Positions 5,914 to 13,933 of a stretch of DNA of 22,472 nt are shown here, piece by piece (the stretch's first letter is position 1; each line of letters begins with the position of its first letter). Source of the stretch: RGIG3528 sp045598045 (lineage in GTDB: Bacteria > Bacillota > Clostridia > Lachnospirales > Lachnospiraceae); NCBI GenBank assembly GCA_045598045.1, contig JAZLLG010000037.1, positions 1 to 22,472 of the forward strand, written 5' to 3'. Both the position numbers and the translations under genes were made by a program. Below the pieces are notes generated by a model. It was not told the origin of the DNA. It saw only the letters and a program-made list of their open reading frames with translations, and ran no database searches.

Positions 5914-8409
5914 TTACCTCCTTGCCCTTAACAGTTCCTTAAGGAACTGCTTAACCATATCCTTTGATACTCCGAGTGCCAAAAGTTTTTTCGGGCTCAC
6001 ATGCAGAAGCAGATAACTCTTTTGCAGTAAAGGGAATTTCATCTTTCCGAAACTTACATCATCAAAATATAAGTATCGCGAGCCTATTTTGGGCATGTGT
6101 TCCGTCATATAGCTTACAAAATCCTTAAAGCTCTCAAATTCGCTTAAATCCGACACCTTAATAAGCCATTCGGACTTAATTCGATCCGTAACGAATTCTT
6201 TTTCCTTAAGGCATGTCTTTTCCGTCGGTTTAATGGGTCTGTTGCACACAAACGCGGCAAAAGCGTTTCCGCGCCTTACAAAAACGGCATTTTTCTTAAG
6301 GATGAACTCATCACATTCCTGTTTGTCGCACATCACGTGGATGTAATCAACATCGCACCGGTTCATAAACGCTTTTGGAAAGTTATAGCTTACGACAACA
6401 ACATTTTCCTTTTGGGAAACAAGAGGTGTAAGTGCATTACCGGAAAAATAACCCGGACGTCTCATACCGAATACGGTTCCCTCCCCGGGGAGATTCAGCC
6501 ATATCCTTGTTTTGGCATCGTTCAGGAATACACTAAGTAAAAGCTCCTGACTTCCCGGGCCCCCGGTTCTTGGTGATACACATGTACCAACAATATAATC
6601 GGACGTTTTGCACAGGCATGTTTTGACTTTCATCGTTCCTTCTTCCTTTTCACGAACGAGTCTGCCTTCAAAATTGCCGAGACCGATCTGCTTGTTCTCG
6701 TCAGAAGGAATATAGTCGGACATCGCTATGTAAAGAGCCGGGCTTATTCTTCGGTTAATACATCCGACTCCCCACGCAAGCCACATCTGCGAATTGCCGG
6801 ACATACATTCATTTCCGAGAATGTCCTTGTCATATGCACGTCCGTTTGAGGTCCCCATAACCCCCTTAAAACTGTTGTACGCATACATTTCAAATGTGTA
6901 GTCCAGCGCTTTTTTTGCCAGAGTTCTGATTTCCTCATCTTTTGCAAAACAGTAAAGCGTTATGTAGGTGAAAACGTCCACATTTACGTATGTCGAAGAA
7001 TTCCACTCGTTGTATCCGTACCGTAAAAGCTTTTCGAACCACTCAACAATTCTGAGCTTTGCCTTTTTCATATGCTCCTGCCCTGTCAGGCCGCTGTTAC
7101 CAAAGACCTCGTTCGGATAAAAACTTCCTGCAATATATTCGTCGCAGTGAAACGCCAACGCATGATTTTCACTGAAGAACCACATTGCGTCATTTCCCGG
7201 CTCATCAAACCAGTATCTGAAGCCAAGTACAAGTTCTTCTATGTCTTTTCTGAGCTGTTCGGGAATCTTTTCAGGGAATCTTCCGAGGAGCCACAAAAAC
7301 CGTTGTACCCTGAAATCTGCGCAGTCTCCGCGTTTCTTTGCAAATTCCAGGTCCGACCGTATCTCTTTATCGAATCTTTCATATTCGCTGCTTCCCGTTT
7401 CCAAAGAAGCAATATAGTTATCAAGTTCATTTCCGCTTTGCGAAGCATACTCGATGCAGAACCGCTTACGATCTTCAAAGGAATCGATGTGCATGGACTG
7501 TCTTTCTTTTTCCTTCGGACATATCTGTATACACAAAGCCATCTTAAGTTCAACTCCTTCGACCTCTGTTGTAAGCGTAAGTTCATGATAGCCGCTGACA
7601 ATCTCGTCATTTGAGAAAAGTTTCACCTTTTTTTTGCCTTTAACGGCTTTTCGTGAAACCGGTTCAATGTCCTCACCTGAAATGCCTAACTCAAAATCAT
7701 CCGAAAAGCTTTCATCCGAGCACAAAAAAACATCTTCATCATGATAGTTCAGCTTATCCGTATACAAGCCGTCCAGGCACTTTTTCATGTGTTCTATTGC
7801 ATCAACGTCCGCACCTATCGGAAGCGAAACGGAAAGCCCGTTGTCAAGAAGCTTTATGCCGAAGCGGAAAACAATGTTTCTTTCCCCGTAATCATTAAGC
7901 GCGACAAGCAGTTCATTGCTTCCCTTTTTAAAGCAAAGCTGCACGTCTTTACGACATTCAATGTTTGCCTCGTAAGGATAATACTCCGCGGCGGGAGTTC
8001 CGTTAATAAACACCTTCATTCCCCCGCAGCAGAAAAGGGCTGCGGTTATTTTTATGTCAGTATCGCAGTTCACATATGCTCTGGCATACAAGCGTGCGTC
8101 TGCCGGGAATTTGAACACCCGGGAGCAGTCGACACGGTTCGTGTCGGACGGATAATACAGTTTGTCCGTAACGATTTCCGAAGGATAAGTAAGCTTCTTA
8201 AACTCTCCTTTTTCCAAAAACTCTTTCTTTGCAGGAGACTTTCTTTCCTTTCCCTTTTCATCCTTGACGCTTGCCCCCGGACGATAGTCGGGGAAAGAGT
8301 CCGGCACCATTGTACCGTATACCGGCTTTGAGATTACACCGCTTATCAGCCATTTGTCGATAAACTTTCCTCGCTCCACCGCATATGTAATTTCATTCTT
8401 CTCCATCAT
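5914..8409 (-). CDS. Large uncharacterised protein with beta-sandwich N-terminus and possible toroid domain
   Basis: About 831 residues, no signal peptide. The first 210 or so residues look like a jelly-roll module (pattern GGMKVFINGTPAAEYYP followed by ERNIVFRFGIKLLDNG), as in N-terminal domains of several glycan enzymes. A linker leads to a helical region (about 330-560) sharing DCADFR, SENH (N423, H424), YNEWNSSTYVN (Y482) and NGRAY (R532) with the neighbour at 4053-5909; numbering is from an upstream in-frame ATG at 8433. The C-terminal part is probably beta-rich. The start is uncertain: tandem ATGs at 8404-8409 have GGAG very close upstream, while the ATG at 8433 has only a weak GGAT. 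Four bases separate its stop from the next start. Probably an unclassified lyase or glycosidase (inference). Confidence 0.85.
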   Translation of the reverse strand: MMEKNEITYAVERGKFIDKWLISGVISKPVYGTMVPDSFPDYRPGASVKDEKGKERKSPAKKEFLEKGEFKKLTYPSEIVTDKLYYPSDTNRVDCSRVFKFPADARLYARAYVNCDTDIKITAALFCCGGMKVFINGTPAAEYYPYEANIECRKDVQLCFKKGSNELLVALNDYGERNIVFRFGIKLLDNGLSVSLPIGADVDAIEHMKKCLDGLYTDKLNYHDEDVFLCSDESFSDDFELGISGEDIEPVSRKAVKGKKKVKLFSNDEIVSGYHELTLTTEVEGVELKMALCIQICPKEKERQSMHIDSFEDRKRFCIEYASQSGNELDNYIASLETGSSEYERFDKEIRSDLEFAKKRGDCADFRVQRFLWLLGRFPEKIPEQLRKDIEELVLGFRYWFDEPGNDAMWFFSENHALAFHCDEYIAGSFYPNEVFGNSGLTGQEHMKKAKLRIVEWFEKLLRYGYNEWNSSTYVNVDVFTYITLYCFAKDEEIRTLAKKALDYTFEMYAYNSFKGVMGTSNGRAYDKDILGNECMSGNSQMWLAWGVGCINRRISPALYIAMSDYIPSDENKQIGLGNFEGRLVREKEEGTMKVKTCLCKTSDYIVGTCVSPRTGGPGSQELLLSVFLNDAKTRIWLNLPGEGTVFGMRRPGYFSGNALTPLVSQKENVVVVSYNFPKAFMNRCDVDYIHVMCDKQECDEFILKKNAVFVRRGNAFAAFVCNRPIKPTEKTCLKEKEFVTDRIKSEWLIKVSDLSEFESFKDFVSYMTEHMPKIGSRYLYFDDVSFGKMKFPLLQKSYLLLHVSPKKLLALGVSKDMVKQFLKELLRARR

Positions 8410-8478
8410 TCTCCATTCTGCGCCAAAGCACATCTATCCGTGTTGAAACCTGCGTGTTTTGATTAACCCCATTTTGCC

Positions 8479-9579
8479 TTACAGTGTATATCCGAGTGCC
8501 GAAAAGCCCTCAATCAAAGCAAGAAGTGCAAGAGACTGGCCGTAATGCATTTTTACAAGAGGTATATCCTTATAATGCTGCAGTGTACGTCCAACATTTG
8601 TACCGTAGGAAACGTTCTTAAGCTCTCCTTCTTCCGTTATGTTCGAGAGAATCGCTTCCAGACCTTTACGGGCACATTCCTCGTTGTCCTTCGACAAATA
8701 TCCTTTTCGAATGCCTTTAAGGAGTCCGTAAGTGAATCCTGCAGTCGCACTCGCTTCAAGGTATGATGAATCATCGTTTATCAATGTGTGCCACAACCCG
8801 CTCTCATCCTGGTACTTCTTCAAGGCTGCAGCCTGATTGTTAAGGAAGCTCACGGCGAATCTTTCGAAAGACTCTTCCGGCCGGAGAATATCGATAAAGT
8901 CGGGAATAAACACCGATATCCAGCAGTTTCCTCTACCCCAGAGAGCCCCTGCGAAATTATTTCTTTCAAGAAAATTCCAGCCATGATACCAAAGTCCCGT
9001 GGAAGTATCAAAAAGGTACTTTGTATGAAGCAGGAACTGATATTTTGCTTCCTCAATGTATTCATTCCTGCCAAGCATCTTCCCGTATTTACTCAGGAAA
9101 AGCACAGTCATGAAAAGTGTGTCGTCCCAAAGTTCCTGATTGTTTTCAAGTTCGGCGTGTTCATGCTGAATGCCGCCTTCTTCGGTACGTTTCATTTTGG
9201 ACATAATCCATTCTGCCCATTCATCCATTATTTCGGCATACTCGTTATGCGGACGAATTTCATGCAGAAAAGCCATCGTAAGGAGCGGAGCAACCGTATT
9301 CACGTTTTTGTCGGGCAGACCGATTTCGATTCTGTCGGCAAACCATCGCTCAATATCGTCCAGATACTGTTCATCCTTTGTGAAATCATACAGTTTATAC
9401 ATTCCGTACAGGCCGACACCATGTGTCCAGTCCCATGCCCCAAGACTTCTTGCGTCCTTTTCGGTACGTCCGAGGTTTTTTACAAGATTCTCAACATACT
9501 TTTCATCTATACTGAACAAAAAGCCATAAAGATTTTCCTTCACACACTTAAAAATATCGGTATATGCGGTTTTGTCCAT
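8479..9579 (-). CDS. GH105/GH88-type unsaturated uronyl hydrolase
   Basis: 366 residues, the normal size for GH105, with no signal peptide, so cytoplasmic. Family marks seen are WDWTHGVGLYGM (49-60), ELWDDTLFM with the paired Asp (D152, D153; one corresponds to the catalytic Asp of YteR-type enzymes), ALWGRGNCW (213-220) and a C-terminal HYGQSLALLAL. These enzymes hydrate the 4,5-unsaturated uronic acid left by polysaccharide lyases and release it from oligosaccharides such as unsaturated rhamnogalacturonan disaccharide. Start: ATG after AGGAGGTAATTA, an excellent site within the end of the upstream gene, 10 bp beyond that gene's stop. Its presence strongly implies that a lyase acts in the same pathway; candidates are the beta-propeller protein upstream and the two large proteins downstream. 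Exact uronide (GlcA or GalA) not determinable here. Confidence 0.92.
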   Translation of the reverse strand: MDKTAYTDIFKCVKENLYGFLFSIDEKYVENLVKNLGRTEKDARSLGAWDWTHGVGLYGMYKLYDFTKDEQYLDDIERWFADRIEIGLPDKNVNTVAPLLTMAFLHEIRPHNEYAEIMDEWAEWIMSKMKRTEEGGIQHEHAELENNQELWDDTLFMTVLFLSKYGKMLGRNEYIEEAKYQFLLHTKYLFDTSTGLWYHGWNFLERNNFAGALWGRGNCWISVFIPDFIDILRPEESFERFAVSFLNNQAAALKKYQDESGLWHTLINDDSSYLEASATAGFTYGLLKGIRKGYLSKDNEECARKGLEAILSNITEEGELKNVSYGTNVGRTLQHYKDIPLVKMHYGQSLALLALIEGFSALGYTL

Positions 9580-9589
9580 TAATTACCTC

Positions 9590-10975
9590 CTACATTCCGC
9601 AGGAAACATGGGCATGAATGTGATTATAACCCGTTCCCATAAAATGCTGCATTCTGAAATGGTACGGATGACTGTAGCGTTTCTTTGTAAACTCGTTTTC
9701 AACCGCATCGTCATCTCCCCAGATTCTGACCTTTCCTTCTTCACTGTAATAAACCATCATTGTTTCACCGGGGTGGTTTATTACTTTTCCGCTTCGAACC
9801 ATATTGCCACCGACAAAGCCGAGTGTGTTGCCCTTTGCGTCAACAACATAGCCCTTGCGTTCGCCTTCGGTTCCAAAGAATTCATGTCGGCCGTCGCCGT
9901 TAAAGTCAACAGGCATGAACTGGTGGCCGATAAAGGGAACCGGTGCGGAAAGAGGTTCTCCGGTAACCGCGTCAAAATAGAAATCCTCAGGTTCCGTATC
10001 AACTATTGCGTTATTGATGACGCGTCTCGTTATGCGCATTGCCATCCCAACCTTACGGTAGTCGGGGCCGATATTTGCAAGCCAGCCGTTATGCATGTGT
10101 CCGACGCTCGGTACCGCTGTCCATACTTTTTCCCCTCTGACGTTGTAGGTTACAACTCTCGGCTCGCCTTCACGCTCGTCATCTTCACGTGCCGTGAATA
10201 TATATTTGTTGCCTGTTTTAACGTCCACAAAAGGGAGCACCAGATCCGAATGACCGAAGTAATTGCCCTTGTCACCACAGAAAAGCTCATGTCCGTCATC
10301 AAGGCTGATAAGTCTTTCGCCCCAGAACATCTCATCTGTTCCGTCATCATCAAAATCAAGGATGGGGCAAAGATGACTTGCTCTTGCACCGCCGTCATTG
10401 TAAGGAATTTTGATGTCCCAACGCTTGTTCATATCAGGATTGTAGCCCTGTATATACATATCCCTGTAGGTACCCTGAGCCGTTACAAGAACAGGCTGCC
10501 CATGTACATATCCGCCGGTGATATAGAAGCGGTAAGAATGTGACATGGTATCGTCTATCGTATTGTCGGGCCACGTCCACTGGCCCGTCGTTTCGCCGCT
10601 TATAGGGTTAATTCTCTCAAGAACACGTGCATTAAGCGAGAAAGGAAGGTCCGGGTTGTTATTGTTTAAGAACCAGATTTCATCAACGCCGTCACCATCC
10701 AGATCAAAGGAAATAAAAGGCGCATACCAGACGCCCGGAATTACTCCCGTTCCCAAATCTCTTGTCCACATGGGGATACCATCCTCCGTGTACAAAGACA
10801 TTTTAAGTGTATCCTTCGGATAGTTGAACATTTCCGGCCAAGGGTCGAGATTTCCTTGTGTGGAATATACGAAAAGAACAGCCGAAGGTTTATCTTTACC
10901 AAGAGAAACGGGCACGGAACGAACCTGTCCGAGCTTCATACCAAGATCATATTCTTTTAAACACTTTATATTCAT
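9590..10975 (-). CDS. Beta-propeller protein resembling PL11-type rhamnogalacturonan lyase
   Basis: 461 residues, no signal peptide. Repeated calcium-loop motifs of the DxDxDGxxE type occur at about 91-100 (DLDGDGVDEI), 207-216 (DFDDDGTDEM) and 357-366 (DFNGDGRHEF), with propeller-like strands between them. Phrases such as DDGHELFCGDKG and GHSDLVLPF match the style of family 11 rhamnogalacturonan lyases (YesW/YesX), though the protein is shorter than their roughly 600 residues. Conserved-looking histidines lie at H201, H242, H293 and H295. The start at 10973-10975 follows AAGGAGA with five bases of spacing; further upstream the frame is open, but no better start is seen. With GH105 next door, a lyase role on an acidic glycan is likely. 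It might instead be a binding or debranching propeller. Cytoplasmic location would be unusual for an endolyase. Confidence 0.75.
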   Translation of the reverse strand: MNIKCLKEYDLGMKLGQVRSVPVSLGKDKPSAVLFVYSTQGNLDPWPEMFNYPKDTLKMSLYTEDGIPMWTRDLGTGVIPGVWYAPFISFDLDGDGVDEIWFLNNNNPDLPFSLNARVLERINPISGETTGQWTWPDNTIDDTMSHSYRFYITGGYVHGQPVLVTAQGTYRDMYIQGYNPDMNKRWDIKIPYNDGGARASHLCPILDFDDDGTDEMFWGERLISLDDGHELFCGDKGNYFGHSDLVLPFVDVKTGNKYIFTAREDDEREGEPRVVTYNVRGEKVWTAVPSVGHMHNGWLANIGPDYRKVGMAMRITRRVINNAIVDTEPEDFYFDAVTGEPLSAPVPFIGHQFMPVDFNGDGRHEFFGTEGERKGYVVDAKGNTLGFVGGNMVRSGKVINHPGETMMVYYSEEGKVRIWGDDDAVENEFTKKRYSHPYHFRMQHFMGTGYNHIHAHVSCGM

Positions 10976-11003
10976 ATTGTTCTCCTTTTCATGATATATG
11001 AAA

Positions 11004-11927
11004 TCAATCCAGATATATCGGATTTGTGTAAGCCGAACGTCCTGCGGCATCCATACACTCGGCTCTCACAAGCTTCTCACTGCCGCGAAGTTTTGTGATA
11101 AACTCCGTCACATGTCTTCCAAGCTTTCTCTGGTAGGGACGTGTGTGACCGCTCAGCCATATTCGTTCGCATGGTGAGCAGACAATATGCACTTCATCGT
11201 CCTCAACGTAGAAATCATAAATCGACGGACCTGTGGACGTATAAAAGCTTCCGCTGAAAAGAGCTTCCATGATAGCCTTCGGGGACCGGTCTCTTGCCTT
11301 TACAACCGTAAAACCACCGAAAGAATCACTGTAAGGGCTGTCTAAGGGGGCACCGTTATGATTGTCATCTCCGCCCGTTCCCCAAAGCTTTACGCCTCTG
11401 TACAGCATTTCCGACCAGAATACGCTTCCGTCTCCGGTGTTTTCCAGCCATTCGGTTCCGTAGTTCATTATTTCCACGGCATGATACGGGTTCTCGTCTT
11501 CCACTTCAGTACTTGCAAGCATTGACCAATGAGGATGATTCAGCTGAACGAATGCTCCCTTGTTTCTCATTTCATAAGCGAACGCAGTTGCGATCTTTCC
11601 CGTTCTTTCCGGCAAATGCAGAATCTGATTCGGCTCAATTCCTTCAATCTTGTCATCCCAGAGAAAGTGAACGTGAATATCTTTATCATTCGTTGCATTT
11701 GACCAAAGCTCAAAGCCCTGAATCATTGTAAATTTGGCATCGGTCATCCCGCGCGTATCGGTGTAAATATCATGATCCGTAATTGCAAGGAAATCATATC
11801 CGTGGCTTATGTATGCTTCCTTCATTTCTTCCGGTGTCAGCTTTCCGTCTGAATTAACCGTATGGCTGTGAAGATTTCCTTTAAGCCAGACTGCATTTTC
11901 ATCCTGCAAAAAAATGGTCCTTTTCAT
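11004..11927 (-). CDS. PHP-domain metallohydrolase (CehA/McbA-like)
   Basis: 307 residues. It shows the full set of polymerase-and-histidinol-phosphatase metal motifs: NLHSHT (H20, H22), ITDHD (D51, H52, D53), GFE (E73), LNHPHW (H131, H133) and GGDDNH (D188, H190). Family members cleave phosphoesters or, in CehA/McbA, carbamate esters. No signal peptide is seen, so it is cytoplasmic. The start ATG (11925-11927) has GGGAGGA ten bases upstream inside the end of the lacI-type gene; a TTG at 11931-11933 is an alternative, but its spacing is short. It is one of four phosphoesterase-type genes in the locus, which suggests removal of a phosphate or ester group from imported oligosaccharides. Exact substrate unknown. 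Confidence 0.87.
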   Translation of the reverse strand: MKRTIFLQDENAVWLKGNLHSHTVNSDGKLTPEEMKEAYISHGYDFLAITDHDIYTDTRGMTDAKFTMIQGFELWSNATNDKDIHVHFLWDDKIEGIEPNQILHLPERTGKIATAFAYEMRNKGAFVQLNHPHWSMLASTEVEDENPYHAVEIMNYGTEWLENTGDGSVFWSEMLYRGVKLWGTGGDDNHNGAPLDSPYSDSFGGFTVVKARDRSPKAIMEALFSGSFYTSTGPSIYDFYVEDDEVHIVCSPCERIWLSGHTRPYQRKLGRHVTEFITKLRGSEKLVRAECMDAAGRSAYTNPIYLD

Positions 11928-11933
11928 AAACAA

Positions 11934-12977
11934 TCAATCCTCCCGTTTTTTATCGATAAAAGAATCTCTTTCAACGAAAACCGAATCCAGTTCAACATTT
12001 CGTTCGATTTCTTTGTTTTCAATAAGCCCTACAAGCGCATTTACTCCCGCTCCGGCAATTGCCTTGAAATCGCATCGCATGGTCGAAAGCGCGGGGGAGA
12101 GATACTTGGAAATCGGTATATCGTCATGTCCGACAACCGCCACTTCCCTCGGAACATTGATGTTAAGATCCTTAAGAGCTTTCATTGCGCCGATAGCCAT
12201 AATGTCGTTTGCGGCAAAGATTGCGGTCGGACGTTCTTTTCCTGCCTTTTTGTATACTTTCCTTACTTCGGAGTACGCCTTCTTTTCGTCAAAATCCCCG
12301 TCCAGCTCATCAAGCTTTTCTATTCTGTCTTTATATTGTTCAAAAGCCGCCCTTACACCTTCTTCACGTCTGATGGCAGGAAGACGCGTGCGTTTACCAC
12401 CGATATAAAGAATGCGTTTATGCCCGCTTTTTACCATTCTCTCCACTGCCTCAAAAGCGGCTTTTCTGTCCGCCATATTCACAACAGCCATATTGTCCGC
12501 AAAAGACTTTCGTTCCTGATTAATCAGCACAAGCGGATAGCCGCGTTCTATAAGTTCATTTATTTCTTTGCTCTTGTTGTCATACCCGACAAGGATTGCG
12601 CCCTGAACAAGCTTTCTCCCAAGAATTCTGTCCAAAGTGCGAACGTCCGAGCTTCCGGATGACAGATGCACCAAAGTGTTATAACCCACTTTCTGTGCCT
12701 CATTGACTACAAGATTAATGAGTTCTGTGGCGAAATGTGAGGTGATTTCCTCACCCGCTCCCGTATTTCTGTCCGTATATGCCGAGAAAAGGCCGATAAC
12801 CGGCTCTTCCTTACCGACAAGACTCCTGGCAGCAGTATTCGGCTCAAAGTTATATTTTTCAATATATTCGCGTATCTTTTTTTCGGTTTTGGGCGCTACC
12901 CCGCCAACGCCGTTAATTACCTTTGAAAGGGTAACTCTGGAAACTCCGATTATTTTTGCCAGTTCCTCTGTTGTCAT
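11934..12977 (-). CDS. LacI-family transcriptional regulator
   Basis: 347 residues, the usual length. The N-terminal helix-turn-helix (about 2-22, TTEELAKIIGVSRVTLSKVING) is followed by the hinge helix (NTAARSLVG, about 47-55) and a periplasmic-binding-protein-like sensor domain with PTAIFAANDIMAIGAMKAL and VAVVGHDDIPIS. Such proteins repress sugar operons and release DNA when a sugar binds. The start follows GAGGAG with five bases of spacing. It is the second gene of the operon whose promoter carries an 18-bp CG-centred palindrome at 13827-13844, the expected type of LacI-family site. It therefore probably represses its own operon. Inducer unknown; likely a product of the imported oligosaccharide (inference). 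Confidence 0.94.
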   Translation of the reverse strand: MTTEELAKIIGVSRVTLSKVINGVGGVAPKTEKKIREYIEKYNFEPNTAARSLVGKEEPVIGLFSAYTDRNTGAGEEITSHFATELINLVVNEAQKVGYNTLVHLSSGSSDVRTLDRILGRKLVQGAILVGYDNKSKEINELIERGYPLVLINQERKSFADNMAVVNMADRKAAFEAVERMVKSGHKRILYIGGKRTRLPAIRREEGVRAAFEQYKDRIEKLDELDGDFDEKKAYSEVRKVYKKAGKERPTAIFAANDIMAIGAMKALKDLNINVPREVAVVGHDDIPISKYLSPALSTMRCDFKAIAGAGVNALVGLIENKEIERNVELDSVFVERDSFIDKKRED

Positions 12978-12979
12978 TT

Positions 12980-13762
12980 TTACTCCTCTGTTTCACTTTT
13001 TAATGCCGCCTCGACGCAGACAGGATAATGGTCCGAAAGCCAGATTCCATCATAATTGTCTTTCCAGGTATCAGCCGATGATACTTTCCATTCGTCGGAA
13101 CCGTATATGTAATCTATTTTTTCCTGTCTCTTCGGGTCCCCGAAGTTGTGGAACGTCACATCGATTTCGGAAGTAAAATCAACAATATCTTTTCTTGCGT
13201 CAAGTTCCTCCGTTTCCCAGTTTCTTGGGAACGTATTAAAGTCTCCCATAAGGATGAACGGAAGTTTTTCTTTACGTAAATCCGCATCTATCAGCTCGAG
13301 AATCTGATGAAGTTCCTTTCTTCTAGGAACATACATTTTTGTTTCCGGGTGATCCAGATGTGTGTTGTAAACTCTGAAAATGTCTCCCGTCCTTATGTCA
13401 AACACCTTGACCCACATAATGGTTCTCGGGCACGGACTCTGCCCTTCGAATTTGGACCCCGGAACAAGCGGTGTGTCCGAAAGCCAGCAACCACCCATCT
13501 CTATTACATCAAACCGTTCTTTTCTGAGGCCGATCGGAATGCGTTCTCCCGAATAGTCATTGTTGCGACCGAAGCCCAATAGATAGTAATCCGGAAGCAT
13601 CTGCTTAAACGCCTCGCAGGTGTGCGGCTTCAGTTCCTGAAATCCGATTATGTCCGGCTTTTCATTTTCAAGTTTTTCCTTTATAAAAAGCATACGGTTT
13701 TTTACATTGTTAATCCCATCCTCGGGATTGTCCGTTCTTGTATTAAATGTAACCAGCTTCAT
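12980..13762 (-). CDS. Endonuclease/exonuclease/phosphatase-family hydrolase
   Basis: 260 residues, no signal peptide. The family's catalytic set is complete: N7 (TFNTRT), E43 (GFQELKPH), N133 and H135 (YNTHLDH), D174 and N176 (MGDFNTFP), D217 (KIDYIY) and D244 with H245 (SDHYP). The family includes DNA nucleases, sphingomyelinases and inositol-phosphate phosphatases. This short single-domain form, at the head of a sugar operon, more likely cleaves a small phosphodiester or phosphomonoester. It is the first gene after the operon promoter, with a leader of about 78 nt. GGGGGG about six bases before the ATG is the only, somewhat atypical, ribosome binding site. Its stop lies two bases from the lacI-type start. 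Substrate not determinable. Confidence 0.9.
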   Translation of the reverse strand: MKLVTFNTRTDNPEDGINNVKNRMLFIKEKLENEKPDIIGFQELKPHTCEAFKQMLPDYYLLGFGRNNDYSGERIPIGLRKERFDVIEMGGCWLSDTPLVPGSKFEGQSPCPRTIMWVKVFDIRTGDIFRVYNTHLDHPETKMYVPRRKELHQILELIDADLRKEKLPFILMGDFNTFPRNWETEELDARKDIVDFTSEIDVTFHNFGDPKRQEKIDYIYGSDEWKVSSADTWKDNYDGIWLSDHYPVCVEAALKSETEE

Positions 13763-13816
13763 TTATACGCCCCCCGGTGCGGTTCAGACAAATATGTTTA
13801 TCTTGACTTTTACTTC

Positions 13817-13844
13817 AACAAGTGTTATTTAACACGTGTTAAAT
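13817..13844. promoter_or_regulatory. LacI-family operator: perfect 18-bp palindrome plus a second near-copy
   Basis: ATTTAACACGTGTTAAAT at 13827-13844 is a perfect palindrome with the central CG typical of LacI-family sites. Next to it, 13817-13826 (AACAAGTGTT) differs by one base from the palindrome core AACACGTGTT, with centres 14 bp apart. The main site begins three bases below the -10 of the minus-strand operon promoter and covers its predicted start point, an ideal place for repression. For the plus-strand promoter it lies upstream of the -35, so any effect there may differ. The likely ligand is the LacI protein encoded second in the operon. Confidence 0.8.
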
Positions 13845-13846
13845 TA

Positions 13847-13875
13847 ATTATAAACCTATTTCGTTTTCTTTGCAA
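13847..13875 (-). promoter_or_regulatory. Promoter of the ten-gene glycan operon
   Basis: On the minus strand TTGCAA (13870-13875) and a consensus TATAAT (13847-13852) are 17 bp apart. The predicted start is near 13840, inside the operator, leaving a leader of about 78 nt before the first ATG. No other strong promoter or terminator was seen between the ten genes, so this one probably drives all of them. Confidence 0.75.
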
Positions 13876-13898
13876 TATTTTTATCCGAATGATAGAAT
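13870..13898 (+). promoter_or_regulatory. Divergent promoter for the metallophosphoesterase-GH125 pair, sharing the -35
   Basis: TTGCAA is its own reverse complement. Read on the plus strand it lies 17 bp before TAGAAT (13893-13898, 5/6). The predicted start is near 13905, about 29 nt before the ATG at 13934. The same six bases therefore serve as -35 for both divergent promoters. Confidence 0.65.
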
Positions 13899-13933
13899 TC
13901 AAACAGTTCTATAAAAATCAGAGGTATAAAAAA

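Noticed and set aside
7072..8331. Long plus-strand open frames opposite the large operon proteins
   Set aside because: They lie antisense to genes with clear homology to each other, lack ribosome binding sites and show no recognisable motif.
10621..10640. AACACGTG inside the propeller gene as a second LacI operator
   Set aside because: Only one half matches the palindrome and it lies within coding sequence; probably chance.
13622..13933. Upstream open frame in front of the plus-strand metallophosphoesterase
   Set aside because: The frame runs through the opposite-strand hydrolase gene, the operator and both promoters; the ATG at 13934 has a ribosome binding site and fits the family.
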